The notes under the pieces: generated by a model
Told to the model about the DNA's origin: nothing
The model's database searches: none
What the model saw: the letters and a program-made list of their open reading frames with translations, nothing else
Made by a program: the position numbers and the translations under genes
Shown: one piece after another, positions 36,998 to 47,630 of the stretch
Layout of the letters: every line of letters begins with the position of its first letter
How positions within the stretch are numbered: the first letter of the stretch is position 1
Assembly (NCBI GenBank): GCA_014529385.2
Contig: CM043964.1
Coordinates: 130,972,920-131,036,919, forward strand
Reading direction: 5' to 3'
DNA: 64,000 nt
Origin: Adiantum capillus-veneris
Lineage: Eukaryota > Streptophyta > Polypodiopsida > Polypodiales > Pteridaceae

Positions 36998-37900
36998 CCG
37001 TGCGCTACCACGTTAAAATGCCATGGAAGATGCTTTACTTTTCACACGTAAGGTTAATTTGGTCAAGGTAGTGTTCCCACCCATGGGTGCCCACAACTTG
37101 GGAGTCCCTTGGGTGCAGTGAGCTACCGGCCATGAAGAGGACGGGGGCATGACTGGGGTAAAGGATATTCACCACATGCAAGAGACAAAGTCATCAAAGC
37201 AGCAAGCATACATAATCTCTTGCATCTGAGGTGAAGAAAACCAGGAAGCAGACATAGTTTTCCACATTGAGACAAAGCACTTCAAGTTTTGGCAAGGCTT
37301 CAAGCCCTCAAAGCATTCCAAAACTCGGCTATTTGAACCTCCAAGATCTTAAGAATCCTATGGACTTTCAATTGAAAGCAGGTAGCCTTGGAAGAGTAGT
37401 GGTTCTTGCCACAAACAATTCCTAGCTTGCAACCTGAGGTTTTTTGGAGCTTCAAGCTCTCACAACATCCCAAGGCCACCAAATATTTGAAGCTATTCTC
37501 CAAGGGATTTCCAAGACCTCAACAATGACCTTAGTATTTTGCAAAGGGCTCTCTAGATTAGGGAATTGTCAAAATATGATTACAAGATACTTCTTTCCAT
37601 TGACAATTGCACTTGCACCATGGATACAAACGTTTGATTTTGAGCATGCATTGCCCGTTAGGCCTACCATTGCCCCATAGAAGGATACTCTCATGGAGAA
37701 TACTTGCATAGCAATTGGCACGGACAACTAGACTGAAGTACTTGTTGACATCCAAGAATTTAGGGCATTGCAATCATGTATGTCTATCTTAGAAGCAAAT
37801 TTTATGTATCTGAATGAGTATGTCTTAAATTGTTTGATTTTATAGTATAGTTCATGAATCAACGATCCAAGGGCATGCAAGTGAGCCACCCAAGAATCTT

Positions 37901-39300
37901 TCTAGCTCAAGGCATGAGAATTCTAACCATGGCAAACTGGAGCAAGGCTCCAATCTGGATCTATTGCAATCTCTTACTCAGAAAGAGGTGGATGAGCTAT
38001 TGAATAACACAAAATCACCGGTCTTTTGGGCTAAGGAGAAAGAATTCAACAAAGACACGGTCGATATTTTCCTCAATGAATGGGAAGGTATTCATCAACT
38101 TTGTTGTACTTCGGATGCAATCAAGGTATTGTAAGCTAGCTTGACACTGAAAGGCAAAGCCTATAAATGGTGGATGTCTCTCCAGGAGAAGGGCATTGTA
38201 TTGTGTACATGGGATGTTTTTGAGTGTTTCAAGAATTTCTTCATGCTAATGAGAAGGATAGGAATAGGATGGCATCGGATAAGTGTTCTATGATGCAACA
38301 TAAGACACTTCTTGAATATATCTGGCATTATAGAGATGCTTACCTCAAACTAGAGGGTTTAGATGACTTCTAGCAGGTACGAGGATTCATTCATGGATTA
38401 ACTCCTCAACTTAAGAAGCATGTTGAAATGTAGGACCCGAAAACACTTCAGGAAGCCAAAGTCAAAGCACATATTTATGGTGACCCTAATGATAAATCAT
38501 TGCATAGCATGCATATGCCTAATGTTTGGATGCATGTGCATCTCATAGTAACAACCAAGCACATAATAAAATAAAATTGGCTCTGGCCTCATCTAATGCA
38601 TTCAAGAAGCCCAAGGGGCCTACAAGCCATCTCTCAACTGAGGAATTTGAAAAGACAAAAAAGAGAAATTATTGTTTTAATGTATGGAAAGTGGTAATGG
38701 CAAAAAGGATTGTCCCATGGGGAACTGTGCTACCCAACGAAAGAAAAAAGCAAAGCACATGGTGCAATTGCTTCCACTTGAATCCTCTTCTTGTCACCCC
38801 AATATGCAGGTAGCCCATATAGAAACAATAAATGAGTGTTGTATAAGTGCTTTTATGTGGAAACCACCATTTGGGCCACATGAGCTTGTGAGAATGCATG
38901 GCTATATTCAAGGTCACTTGTAAATGATGGTGCTTCTCATACTTTCATGAACTATAAGTTAGTGAAACGTCTCAATCTGCCTTAGACTCCTAGCTCCCAC
39001 TACTACAAGGTAGCTATGACCAATGGCCATGATGCTAAAGTGTGGGACACTCATGTCAAAGGTGTACCTCTTGAGATCCAAGGGTATCAGACAACCTTGG
39101 ATTTTCAGACGATGAACATGGATAGAGCAGATGTGGTGTTGAGTTGGGAGCAGTTTCATAGGTTAGGTTCATCATTACATCATAGCTATGAGCATAACAC
39201 TATTATGTTTGAATCCAATGGTATGGATGTGATATAGTTGGGGGAAAAAGATGTACCTCTCTCACCACTCATTTGTACGGCTGGAGCTTATGAAGCTCTC
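37901..39300 (+). pseudogene. Ty3/gypsy gag-protease relic
   Basis: Plus-strand fragments in order: a capsid segment (FLNEWEGIHQLCCTSDAIKV, LTLKGKAYKWWMSLQEKG, LLEYIWHYRDAYLKLEG, FIHGLTPQLKKHVEM) at 38060-38440, a possible knuckle remnant near 38670, and an aspartic protease (LVNDGASHTFMNYKLVKRL near 38920-38980, then MNMDRADVVLSWEQFHRLG near 39120). The active site reads N-D-G-A. Many stops. No RT follows before element D at 39778. Confidence 0.72.
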
Positions 39301-39400
39301 TTTCAATGATGAAATGGAACAATTCTTTTGTGTTACTCTTTGTGTTATTTGTTATCAAATGTTGATCATGACTCTCTTCTGTCTAAGAATTCCTCAATGC

Positions 39401-39530
39401 TGCATGCATCTCTTTCCTCTTCTCCTTTGCTTTCAATTTCTCAGTCATCATACACAAGCAAATGTTGCATGCTTCTCTTTCCTCTTCTCCTTCACTTTCA
39501 ATTTCTCAGTCATCACAACAGGAAAATGTT
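39401..39530. repeat. Tandem duplication, 65-bp period
   Basis: Two adjacent copies starting tgcatgc (39401 and 39466), each containing tctcctt..ctttcaatttctcag, with a few substitutions. Confidence 0.85.
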
Positions 39531-39653
39531 GCTAATAAATTATAGGGGCTCTTAACAAAATACAATGATGGTTTTCCATAAGACTTACCATTTGGGTTAC
39601 CATCGACATATTCTATGCAGCATGGCATAGCTATGGTTGCAGGTAGTAAGCTA

Positions 39654-39727
39654 GTTATAGCAAAGCACCTTATAGATTGAGTCATTCTGAGGCTATAAGA
39701 CGCTCGTTATAGCAAAGCACCTTATAG
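39654..39727. repeat. 22-bp direct repeat
   Basis: gttatagcaaagcacctt followed by atag occurs at 39654-39675 and again at 39706-39727, identical. Function unknown. Confidence 0.85.
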
Positions 39728-39772
39728 CATAAGAGGGAAAAAAATGTGTTCCCTTTCTATATCGTGCATGAT

Positions 39773-39777
39773 ATATT
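39773..39777. repeat. Target-site duplication atatt, left of element D
   Basis: atatt precedes the LTR at 39778 and recurs at 56032-56036 after the right LTR. Confidence 0.85.
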
Positions 39778-40015
39778 TGTGCGCGTATGTCACACATGTC
39801 AATGCAAGGAACTTACCGATACACTGTGTGCGAGCCACAAATGGATCCAAGCACACAACAAGCTTAAACTAGTAAGCTCAAAGATGGCGTTGGTGTGTCA
39901 CTCACCGCTCTACACTTCCTGTCGTGGAGGATTCCTCGCCGCAAAGAAGATGGATACGCTGCTACGCCGCACTCAACCGCCTCGCCCACCGTCGTGCCGC
40001 CGCAATGCTCGATCG

Positions 40016-40086
<71 letters not shown>

Positions 40087-40340
40087 GTATACACACACAC
40101 ACACAAGGAGACGAAGAAGAAGAAGATGGAGATGGAGCAAGAGCACTCTTCAATTGCACAAATGAGAGAATCAGTGAATTTTAGGTTTAGTTGACTTTTA
40201 TATGAGCTCGCCCTATTCACACTTGGGTGCCCATGCTTAGCCAACTAATCCCTTGAATGTTCCAGTTAGAGTGCACCTCTCATCGGCGATCAATCTTACC
40301 CTTTTCCTATTGGACCGACAAGCCATGTACCTGACTTTAC
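39778..40340 (-). repeat. Element D 3' LTR, left fragment
   Basis: TGTGCGCGTATGTCACAC up to gtacctgactttac, interrupted by the copia complex; it resumes at 47569. It holds (CT)n at 40016-40084. Confidence 0.9.
40016..40084. repeat. (CT)n microsatellite in element D LTR
   Basis: About 34 CT units followed by cacgtatacacacac, the same context as in 55651-55715 and in element B LTRs. Confidence 0.97.
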
Positions 40341-40534
40341 TGTTGGGGTATAAAGCCCAATGTGGTCGCCCAGGTAAGTGGGCGGGCCGCTAGGTATGTA
40401 CACATATTCTTTTGTTAAAACCTAATAAGAACTCACTATGCTCTACACATTACAGTAGAGCGAGTTCACCATATCGTCGTGCTCTTCTTCTCGCACTCTC
40501 TCTCTCGCGTCGCACTTCCGCTCGTACTCCTTCA
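40341..40534 (+). repeat. Copia C LTR1
   Basis: TGTTGGGGTATAAAGCCC to CTCGTACTCCTTCA, 194 bp. Followed by ac and tggtatcaaagctc (40537-40550), an initiator tRNA-Met primer site with one mismatch. Confidence 0.93.
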
Positions 40535-41631
40535 ACTGGTATCAAAGCTCAGATCGAGGTTCGGGGCAGCACTGCAGGAGGCTAGAGTCACCAACTCAGA
40601 TTGGAGTGAAATTTGACAGGCGAAGACACGGCCCCAAATCTCATGGGAGATCCCGAAGGACTTGGTGTTGTCAGAATTTCATTCTGAGGTCATCTCGGCC
40701 ACCGTTCGGCTTCGACAAAGGTCTGCGCAGGCCATTTTCGACTACGTGGTCTCGACGGGTGCAGATCCGACTCTGTAAATTTGGGGTTTTTGGCCTACGA
40801 CTGCAGGTGCTAAGGATATTGACACTCCCAAAGTGTTGATTTGTGGCTGTCTACACATCGAAGGACGGCTCACAGTTCTTGGAGGCATGTCACATACGAC
40901 ATGGGCGCATCTACACACAGACTGTAGGCGACATCCACTAGTTCATCAGGTAGCTTGTGTTTGCTGCTTGATATTCCAGTTTTCATCCTGACATTGTAGG
41001 TACTTCCACATGGGATGTATTGTCAGAGATGATGTATGTCTGTTGAGGGTTTGCTGGCTGTGAGTCACGCAGCAAACAACCGCCGCAGCGGTTACAGCAT
41101 ACAGTGGGAAATTTGTGGATGTATGACTTTGTGGGAAGTCTATGTACTGTCAGATTTACTGCAGCCTTTGTTGAGGGTCGAGTGAGGTTTTATTGAGCTG
41201 GGGGATTCTCGAATGTTGAGATCCTTTCGGTGATATAGGTCTTGGAGCGATCCCTCGAGCACCCTTAGATAGGCAGCTAGGATGTATTGACTGTGAGTTA
41301 GACAGTTGGGATTGCATCTTTGCTTTACTGTCGTTGAGGCATTGTCACAGTCTATGATTACAGGACAGTGACAAGACAGTGAGAGACAGTACAGGTGTAG
41401 GACAGGTTTACCCGCAGCTTACAGTGTCAGAGAGACAGTGTTTTTGAGCTATTTTTGGTCTGTTTTTTGACTACACCAGAGCCATTTTACAAAGGAGACT
41501 CTACCAAAATTTATGCAGAATCTGAAGCTTTCTTGGTTCATTTGACAGGTTGATATTGGTTCAGAGGTCAGTTTACAGGGGAAACTCTGCCGAATTTTTT
41601 CCAGGAAAGTAAACTACTGTGAAGCGTAGCT
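40535..41631 (+). other. Copia C leader
   Basis: 1.1 kb of untranslated leader with the primer site at 40537-40550. It has repeated gacagtg motifs near 41340-41440. No sustained frame. Confidence 0.7.
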
Positions 41632-42444
41632 ATGGCTGCATCACAGGACACTGCTCTTTACAATATCAAGAAGCTGGATGGAACCAATTTCCCATTGTGG
41701 AAGCAGCAGATTTGGCACGTGTTGGTACAAAAGAAGCAGATAAAACCTATAGAGCTCAAGGGGATAAAACCAGAAGATATGGACGAAGATGAATGGAGCG
41801 AAATGGATGAATTGGCACTTTCTACCATTATGCTGATTTTGGCAGAAAGCGTTTACTTCAATGTAGCAGACGAGATGTCGGCTTATCAAGCATGGTTAAA
41901 GCTGAGTGATCTTTATGAGAAGCAGAGTGCAGCTTCACAGGTATACTGGCTTAAGAAGCTTGTTGACTTGAAGATGAAAGAAGGGACACCTATGTCCAAT
42001 CATCTGAATGAATTCAACACAATCTATAGTCAGTTGTCAGCTCAAGGTGTCAAGTTTGATGAACCTGTTAGAGCTATGTTCCTGTTGATCACATTGCCGA
42101 AAAGTTGGGACACTTTTCGCACAGCTTTGAGTAATTCTGCACCTCCAGATGGTTTGAACATAGCAGGTGTAGAAGGAAGTCTGCTTACTAAAGAGACCAA
42201 TAGAAAGACAATGGACAAAGGCAAAGGAACAGCCTTAGTTGTCAGGGGAAGGACCAAAGAAAAGTACAAAGGTGGAAAGAGGAATCAGTCTCGTAGCAAG
42301 TCCCGCAGTGCTAAAGGCAAGAGTGACATAGAATGCTACCATTGTGGCAAGAAGGGTCACATGAAAAGAGACTGCAGAGAATGGAAAGCAGAAAAAGCAA
42401 AGAGAAAGCTGAAGACCATGGTGAGAAGAACAAGTCCTCAGTGA
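41632..42444 (+). CDS. gag: Copia C gag polyprotein
   Basis: A 270-residue frame. N-terminal LDGTNFPLWKQQIWHVL and AYQAWLKLSDLYEKQS are typical of copia gag (UBN2 type). Near residue 235-250 the nucleocapsid knuckle CYHCGKKGHMKRDC is complete. It forms the virus-like particle that packages element RNA. Copia gag and pol are normally one frame; here the frame changes near 42400 so that pol continues in the -1 phase. An indel is the simplest explanation; programmed slippage at the aaaaagcaaag stretch is possible but unproven. Confidence 0.88.
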   Translation: MAASQDTALYNIKKLDGTNFPLWKQQIWHVLVQKKQIKPIELKGIKPEDMDEDEWSEMDELALSTIMLILAESVYFNVADEMSAYQAWLKLSDLYEKQSAASQVYWLKKLVDLKMKEGTPMSNHLNEFNTIYSQLSAQGVKFDEPVRAMFLLITLPKSWDTFRTALSNSAPPDGLNIAGVEGSLLTKETNRKTMDKGKGTALVVRGRTKEKYKGGKRNQSRSKSRSAKGKSDIECYHCGKKGHMKRDCREWKAEKAKRKLKTMVRRTSPQ

Positions 42445-43727
42445 AGATTCAAGAAATAAATGTGACAAACACTGTTGCAGAGGATGACAGTCTAGTGTCA
42501 GGAGACATCTACTTCTTGAAGAATACAATGGACTCAACTCTTCTTACAACATCTGATGGAAATGCACTGAGTGACTGGATTATAGACTCAGGGGCATCAC
42601 TTCATGTGTCTCCAAACAAGGAGTGGTTTACTTCTTGTGTGACCACTAAAGATCATGTTCGGCTACGCAATGGGCAGACATGTGAGATCTTAGGTGTTGG
42701 AGATGTTCAATTGAAGTTTCAGAATGGCTCTTCTTTCACGCTGAAGAATGTGAGACATGTTCCCGCAATTACAAAGAGCTTGATCAGCACAGGTTTACTT
42801 GATGATGCTGGCTACGTCACCACTATTGGACAGAACATGTGGAAGATATCCAAGGGTTCTATGACAGTAGCACATGGAGTAAAGTCTGGAGGACTTTACA
42901 TGATTTATGTATCAAATGTCTCTAAAAATGTAATCAATGTAACCGAGCAGCCGAACGTTTCTTTGTGGCATAGCCGGTTAGGACATATGTCCAAGAAGGG
43001 AATGGAAATCTTGTCTCGTTCTGGTTATTTGCCTGGCTTTTCATTTAATGATTTTGAATTCTGTGAACATTGTCTGTATGGTAAGCAAACACAGCAGCCA
43101 CATAAGCATAGAAGCAGTAGAAGAGATACACAGTTGGCACTTGTTCATAGTGATTTGTGTGGACCTATGCCTAACCTATCTCTAGGGGGAGCTTCTTACT
43201 TTATGACATTTATAGATGATTACTCGAGGAAAGCATGGGTTTACTTTCTCAAGCACAAGGATGAAGCGTTTAGTGTTTTCAAAACGTTTGTGACACTTGT
43301 GGAGAATCAGAGTGGCAAGAAGCTTAAATGCTTACGCACTGACAATGGTGGAGAGTATGTTTCAAAGGCCTTTCAGGACTTTTGTGAGTCAAAAGGTATA
43401 AAACGTGAACTTACTGCTCCTTGCAATCCTCCTCAAAATGGTGTTGCTGAGAGGATGAATAAGACCATACAAGAGAAGGTCAGAAGTATGTTGTCTAATG
43501 CACAGCTGCCAAATGGGTTTTGGCATGAAGCTGTATCAACATCTGTTCATCTTGTAAATAGATCTCCTCGCAAGGTTTTGCAAAAGGATTCAGTGCCAGA
43601 GATGGTATGGTCAGGCAAAATGCCCTCATACAATCATCTCAGAGTCTTTGGCTGTGAGGCATATACTCACGTTCAAAGGAATTTAGGAACAAACTTGAGC
43701 CAAAGAGTAGAAAGTGCATCTTTCTAG
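42405..43727 (+). pseudogene. pol: Copia C protease and integrase
   Basis: The frame gives an aspartic protease (SDWIIDSGASLHVSP), the pre-integrase zinc finger (LWHSRLGHMSKKGM with CEHCLYGKQ), and an integrase core with all three catalytic residues: D in HSDLCGPMP, D in LRTDNGGEYVS, E in PQNGVAERMNKTI. The C-terminal VFGCEAYTHVQRN is followed by a frame change near 43680 that ends this piece early. The true protein would continue with IFLGYGNSGEMGYRLWDPES in the next frame. Otherwise undamaged. Confidence 0.9.
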
Positions 43728-45610
43728 GCTATGGTAATTCTGGTGAGATGGGGTACAGACTTTGGGATCCCGAATCCAGAAAGGTTGTCCGCAGCAATGA
43801 TGTTCACTTTAATGAATCCAAATATCATTCTAAACCAGAGAGGGTTGAGGAGATTAGAAGTGTTGTCTTCCAAGAAGATGGACCTGCACGTGCAAGACAA
43901 AATGTCAGGGCTCAAGAGGAGCAAGGACAGGATAGAGTGGAACCATAGGTTGTGGCTGAGCCTGAGCCACCTATTGTGCGTAGATCTAGACGTGTCACGC
44001 GACCTCCTGATAGGTTTGTTCCATCTATGAATTATGTCATGTTGACTGATTGCAATGAGCCTTCATGTTACAAGGAAGCAGTGCAAATGAAGGACTCCGG
44101 GAAGTGGCAATTGGCCATGCAGTCAGAGATGACAGCTCTGCATAAAAACCACACATGGAAGCTAGTTAAATTACCACGGGGCAAAAAGGCTCTACCCTGT
44201 AAATGGGTTTACAGGTATAAGATCACCGCTCATGATAGTCAGCCAAAGTACAAAGCAAGGCTTGTTGCCAAGGGCTTTAAACAAGAACAAGGCATTGACT
44301 TTGATGAAGTCTTCTCTCCGTTGGTCAAGATGACTACATTGAGATGCTTTCTTGCATTGGTTGCCATATTAGATTTGGTGTTGCACCAAATGGATGTCAA
44401 GACAACGTTCTTGCATGGTGATTTAGATGTGGAAATTTACATGCAGCAGCCAGAAGGGTTTGTTGAGAAAGGCAAGGAAGATTGGGTATGCCAGCTGTTA
44501 AAGAGTCTTTATGGCTTAAAACAATCACCGAGGGCATGGTACCATAAATTCCACAAGTTTATGCTTTCTCAAGGCTACAAACGTAGTGAGTTTGATCACT
44601 ATCTATATACAAAGAAGGCTAAGGATGGCAGCTGGCTGATCCTTACTTTGTACGTGGATGACATGTTGATTGCTGGCAAGCACTTGGAAGAAATTTCAGC
44701 TTTGAAGTCAAAGATGGCAAAATCGTTTGACATGAAAGACATGGGTGAGGCAAGTCATATACTTGGTATGCGCATTGAGAGAGACAGATCAAAGAAGTTG
44801 ATTTGGTTATCTCAAACAGAGTATATTGACAAGGTTTTGCAACGTTTCAATATGGAGAAGGGAAAGGCATCGAGTGTTCCATTGCCACCATATGTGAAAC
44901 TTAGCAAACAAGATTGTCCTGTGTCTGAGGAAGAACAGGATAAAATGGATAAGATTCCATATGCGTCTATAGTGGGTAGTTTGATGTATGCAATGATTGC
45001 TACTTGCCCAGACATTGCATTTGCAGTGGGAGTAGTAAGTCGATACATGTCAAACCCAGGCAAGAAACATTGGGAGGCAGTGAAAGGAATATTGAGATAC
45101 CTGAAAGCTACAAAGAGTATGCGTATATGCTATGGGAGTCAGGAGATAAGTGTAAAGGGTTTTACAGACTCAGATTATGCAGGTGACTTAGACAACCGAA
45201 GGTCTACGTCAGGGTATGTCTTTACATTGGCTGGTGGAGCAGTATCATGGAGTTCTAGATTACAAGATTGTGTTACTCAGTCTACTACAGAGGCTGAATA
45301 TGTTGCAGCATCAGAGGCATGCAAAGAATCAATTTGGCTTAATCGACTAGTAACAGATTTGGGAATCAAAGAAGAGATGCCTGTGTTATATTGTGATAGT
45401 CAAAGTGCTATACAATTGGCTCGCAATCCAGTTTATCACTCAAAGACAAAGCATGTGGATGTGAAGTATCATTTCATTGGGGAAATGCTCGAGGATAAGC
45501 CACTTCAGCTTGTCAAAGTTCACACCATAGAAAATCCTGATGATCTACTTACAAAAGGACTTCCCTCAGAGAGCTTTGCGCATTTTCGCAAGCAGTTAGG
45601 TGTAGGGTAG
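43728..45610 (+). pseudogene. pol: Copia C integrase tail, RT and RNase H
   Basis: One frame with a single TAG at 43946-43948, just before the RT. RT motifs are intact: KWVYRYKI, ARLVAKGFKQ, HQMDVKTTFLHGDL, SLYGLKQSPRAWY and the catalytic LYVDDMLIAG. The RNase H has FTDSDYAGD, STTEAEYVAASEA and DSQSAIQLA, and the protein ends KQLGVG. With two frame changes and one stop in the whole pol, this is a relatively young copy. The tail of this RNase H is repeated at 47072-47280. Confidence 0.92.
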
Positions 45611-45699
45611 TACATCACTTCTCTACATCTCTTGTATATTAGCTTGTATAGTAGCTTCTCTCACACTTAAAGTACCACATTGGACTTTAAGTGGGAGGT

Positions 45700-45891
45700 T
45701 GTTGGGGTATAAAGCCCAATGTGGTCGCCCAGGTAAGTGGGCGGGCCGCCAGGTATGTACACATATTCTTTTGTAAAAACCTAATAAGAACTCACTATGC
45801 TCTACACATTACAGTAGAGCGAGTTCACCATATCGTCGTGCTCTTCTTCTCGCACTCTCTCTCGCGTGGCACTTCCGCTCGTACTCCGTCA
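45700..45891 (+). repeat. Copia C LTR2 (middle)
   Basis: TGTTGGGG to CTCCGTCA, 192 bp, preceded by the polypurine tract AAGTGGGAGGT. Directly after it comes ac and then LINE-derived sequence, with no tRNA primer site. Confidence 0.92.
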
Positions 45892-47071
45892 ACAGTGACA
45901 TTACATGGAGCAGCGACAGAGGCATACCCACACACTCAGCCTGGTCAGAGACGTCGTTCTGGGCACATGCCTCAAAATAGCTGGTATGATGAGGAGTGTC
46001 GACAGAGGAGAGCTCAGATACAGCGGGAGCTTACATTGGGAGTGATCACCTATAGACAGTCTCGTATTGCTACACGATGACTAGTGCGACGGAAGAAGCG
46101 AGCTTTCTTGGTCCAGATGGAGCAAGATTTATATCAGCTCTTCCTTAGTAGAGATTCAAGAGAGGCTTGGCATCTATTCCATGAGCAGTCTCCCCCACCG
46201 GTGATTCCTTCTACAGAGATATGGGGGTAGTATGCAGCATCTTTATACACTGTACCTGGACAACCACCACTACCAGATCCACCACAGCCATGTCCAGCTA
46301 CGAGCACCTTCTTTACCACTGAGATGGTAAAGGAGGTCATTGATAGGATGAAGACCAGACGGGCACAGGATCATGAGGGTTTGGTAGCAGAGCACATTAT
46401 ACATGCTGGATATTTGTTGGCAGAGATGCTTGCATGGTTATTCAATCGTGTCATGTGTGAGGGCTTCCCTGAGTCTTGGAGATTATCTACTATTGTACCT
46501 ATCTTCAAGACAGGAGACCCCACAGTGCCGGGGAATTACCGTACTATCATGGTAGGACACACATTGGCATGGTTGTATGCATCCATCCTTGAGCATAGGC
46601 TGAGCAGTTGGGCAGAGATTATGGGCATACGGGCACTTGGGCAGGCTCATTTCAGGAGGGGTTTCTCCACACTAGATCATGTCTTTACACTCAGAGCTAT
46701 CATTGAGGAGGGTCGAGCACATGCTAGACGGATATACTGCAGCTTTGTGGACTTCCGAAAAGCTTTTGACACAGTACCGAGGGCCATATTGATGCGTCGA
46801 CTTATGGAATTGGGGGTACCCACAGAGCTTATATGGGGGATTATGGCATTGTACAGTTCAGTGATGGGTCATGTACGCACATCAGAGGGGATATCTGACA
46901 TGGTTCACTCCACTATCGGAGTGAAACAAGGATGCCCATTGTCCTCTACTTTATTTGGTATGTATGTTGATGAGGTCTCGATTATATTGACAGAGGAGGA
47001 GATAGAGGTGCTCAGCTTGCGGGGACATGGATCCCTCTTTTATTGTATGCTGACGATATCGTGTTGATATC
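45892..47071 (+). pseudogene. LINE (non-LTR) reverse transcriptase fragment inside copia
   Basis: The upstream part reads like an endonuclease-RT linker (SWYDEECRQRRAQIQREL, then a stop at about 46078). From 46324 a 247-residue frame has the non-LTR RT order: VIDRMKTRRAQDHEGLVAEH, WRLSTIVPIFKTGDP, GFSTLDHVFTLR, CSFVDFRKAFDTVPR (motif A) and GVKQGCPLSSTLFGMYVDEV (motif B); YADDIVLIS (motif C) follows in a shifted frame at 47045-47070. It is cut on both sides: no 5' endonuclease, no 3' end and no poly-A. It joins copia sequence immediately after motif C. Confidence 0.9.
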
Positions 47072-47371
47072 AGTCAAAGTGCTATACAATTGGCTCGCAA
47101 TCCAGTTTATCACTCAAAGACAAAGCATGTGGATGTGAAGTATCATTTCATCAGGGAAATGCTCGAGGATAAGCAACTTCAGCTTGTCAAAGTTCACACC
47201 ACAGAAAATCCTGATGATCTACTTACAAAATGACTTCCCTCAGAGAGCTTTGCGCATTTTCGCAAGCAGTTAGGTGTAGGGTAGTACATCACTTCTCTAC
47301 ATCTCTTGTATATTAGCTTGTATAGTAGCTTCTCTCACACTTAAAGTACCACATTGGACTTTAAGTGAGGT
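47072..47371 (+). pseudogene. Copia RNase H tail and PPT, second copy
   Basis: From agtcaaagtgctatac it follows 45400-45699 almost base for base, including the RNase H end (HVDVKYHFIREMLEDKQL), one TGA (47231) in place of a Gly codon, the downstream untranslated region and the PPT (aagtgaggt, two bases shorter). It leads into LTR3. Confidence 0.92.
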
Positions 47372-47563
47372 TGTTGGGGTATAAAGCCCAATGTGGTCGC
47401 CCAGGTAAGTGGGCGGGCCGCCAGGTATGTACACATATTCTTTTGTTAAAACCTAATAAGAACTCACTATGCTCTACACATTATAGTAGAGCGAGTTCAC
47501 CATATTGTCGTGCTCTTCTTCTTGCACTCTCTCTCGCGTCGCACTTCCGCTCGTACTCCTTCA
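47372..47563 (+). repeat. Copia C LTR3
   Basis: TGTTGGGG to CTCCTTCA, 192 bp, followed by the duplication tttac. Confidence 0.92.
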
Positions 47564-47568
47564 TTTAC

Positions 47569-47630
47569 CAAGTAAATAATACAACGTCCGTCGTAGGTGA
47601 TAGGGTGTCCATGAGTCGTGAGGGTTAACA
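47569..47630 (-). repeat. Element D 3' LTR, right fragment
   Basis: caagtaaataatacaacg to GAGGGTTAACA continues the LTR interrupted at 40340 and matches 55968-56031 of the other LTR. A purine run (minus strand GGAAGGGAGACA) against its edge is the PPT. Confidence 0.88.

Larger units (their letters stand above)
40341..47563 (+). mobile_element. Copia complex C: three LTRs, two internals
   Basis: Order: LTR1 (40341-40534), full copia internal, LTR2 (45700-45891), chimeric internal (45892-47371), LTR3 (47372-47563). Only the outer ends have a target duplication, tttac (40336-40340 and 47564-47568); nothing comparable flanks LTR2. The LTRs differ from each other by 4-6 substitutions in about 192 bp (counted by eye), so all three have similar age. 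The structure fits one insertion of a tandem or recombinant cDNA, or LTR recombination after insertion. Confidence 0.9.

Noticed and set aside
46324-47067. An independent LINE insertion
   Set aside because: It has no target duplication of its own, no poly-A and no natural 5' or 3' end; both edges join copia sequence.
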